Origin: Rhodocyclaceae bacterium
GTDB lineage: Bacteria > Pseudomonadota > Gammaproteobacteria > Burkholderiales > Rhodocyclaceae
Reading direction: 5' to 3'
Assembly (NCBI GenBank): GCA_017444505.1
Contig: JAFSWK010000136.1
Span: 1 to 6,508 of the forward strand
Length of the DNA stretch: 6,508 nt
Shown here one piece after another: positions 5,920 to 6,508 of the stretch. The translations under genes and the position numbers were made by a program. Numbering within the stretch: the first letter of the stretch is position 1; every line of letters starts with the position of its first letter. A model generated the notes under the pieces. It ran no database searches and had not been told where the DNA came from. It was given only the letters and a program-made list of their open reading frames with translations.

Positions 5920-6508
5920 ATGAGCCGGACACCGATGTACAAAATCGACTATCCCGACGCACACGAACCTTCGCTGGCGCGGGCGTTGTTATGGCTGGGC
6001 GCAATCGTGCTGGGCGGCGCGCTGCTGGCGCTGGCATACGGGTTTGTGCAACCGCGCCCGACGCTGGCAACGGCAGACGCCCAGGTGCGCGGCGAACTGG
6101 CGCGCGTCACCGCGCAGATGGATGGTGTGCTCGCCCGCGTCCTCGTCGAAGAAGGCCAGCGGGTCGAAGCCGGGCAAGTGCTGCTGGAACTGGACCCTAC
6201 CGCGCAACAAGTGGAACTCGAAGAAGCGCGCGCGGCGCTGGCCGCCACGGTGCGCAGGGCACGCGGCGCGCTGCGTGCCGCGCAGGTCAGCGAAGCCGAT
6301 CTGGACGCGCGCCGCGCCACTGTGGAACAAATGCGCAAAACCCTCGCCCGCCGCACCGAACTCGCCCGCACCGGCGCCGTCTCTGCCCGCGAACTGACGC
6401 AAGCGCGCAGCGCGCTGGCCAGCGCACAAGCGGCGCTGGAAGCAGACCGGGCCGCCACGCAAGGCGTGCGCACGCAGCTTATCGACCGCGCCGCGCTGCT
6501 GGAAACGC
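5920..6508 (+). CDS. HlyD/EmrA-type periplasmic membrane fusion protein (N-terminal part)
   Basis: This is an adaptor subunit of a tripartite efflux pump or secretion system, anchored in the inner membrane and bridging to an outer-membrane channel. The frame is open from 5920 to the right edge (196 residues) and continues outside. A short basic and acidic N-terminus is followed by one membrane anchor (about 22-43, LLWLGAIVLGGALLALAYGF). Next comes a lipoyl-like half-motif (about 52-92: ADAQVRGELARVTAQMDGVL then VEEGQRVEAGQVLLELD), then an Ala/Glu/Arg-rich helical hairpin (about 95-195) containing RTGAVSARELTQARSAL. This order is that of EmrA/HlyD family proteins. An ATG at 5935 is an alternative start; neither has a strong Shine-Dalgarno. 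The extended -10 at 5879-5887 fits the 5920 start. The transporter partner (MFS, ABC or other) is outside the window, so substrate and gene name cannot be given. Confidence 0.88.
   Translation, partial: MSRTPMYKIDYPDAHEPSLARALLWLGAIVLGGALLALAYGFVQPRPTLATADAQVRGELARVTAQMDGVLARVLVEEGQRVEAGQVLLELDPTAQQVELEEARAALAATVRRARGALRAAQVSEADLDARRATVEQMRKTLARRTELARTGAVSARELTQARSALASAQAALEADRAATQGVRTQLIDRAALLET

Noticed and set aside
5949..6473. Minus-strand open frames of 157 and 174 codons opposite the HlyD-type gene
   Set aside because: Both are Ala/Ser/Arg-rich or Arg/Gln-rich shadows of the coiled-coil coding region, with no start signals. The plus-strand frame from 5920 has a membrane anchor, lipoyl motif and hairpin in the right order.

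Overview
The window looks like an ordinary chromosomal stretch of a GC-rich Gram-negative proteobacterium, most likely a betaproteobacterium. The reasons are an E. coli-type homodimeric pyruvate dehydrogenase E1 (AceE, 893 aa) directly followed by an E2 with tandem lipoyl domains, a CPA1-type NhaP2 antiporter with the long C-terminal tail, and TACAAT-type -10 hexamers. The lineage is inferred from these gene types alone; nothing in the window fixes genus or species. No tRNA, rRNA, CRISPR array, insertion sequence or phage gene is visible.

Layout. Positions 1-567 (minus) hold the first 189 residues of the dihydrolipoamide acetyltransferase (aceF), with two nearly identical lipoyl domains; the rest lies beyond the left edge. 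Positions 580-3261 (minus) hold the complete aceE. The two genes are 12 bp apart, and the aceF ribosome binding site overlaps the aceE stop, so they form an operon that makes acetyl-CoA from pyruvate. Positions 3262-3507 are a 246-bp divergent control region with operator-like repeats. Positions 3508-5238 (plus) encode a NhaP2/CvrA-type K+(Na+)/H+ antiporter. Its end overlaps by 12 bp the end of a convergent gamma-class carbonic anhydrase-like gene (5227-5763, minus). A 156-bp divergent spacer (5764-5919) carries a good extended -10 promoter for the last gene (5920 to the right edge, plus). That gene is the N-terminal part of an HlyD/EmrA-type membrane fusion protein.

Functionally, the left half is central carbon metabolism. 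The antiporter and the carbonic anhydrase-like protein could both contribute to ion, pH or CO2/bicarbonate balance, but their convergent orientation argues against a shared transcript. The fusion protein should begin a separate efflux or secretion operon whose transporter lies outside the window. I found no evidence of a new multi-gene system. The parts most worth a second look are the repeat-dense aceE/nhaP2 divergent region, the 300-bp-periodic duplication inside aceF and the tail-to-tail gene overlap. The very long antisense reading frames opposite aceE and nhaP2 look like codon-bias artefacts.
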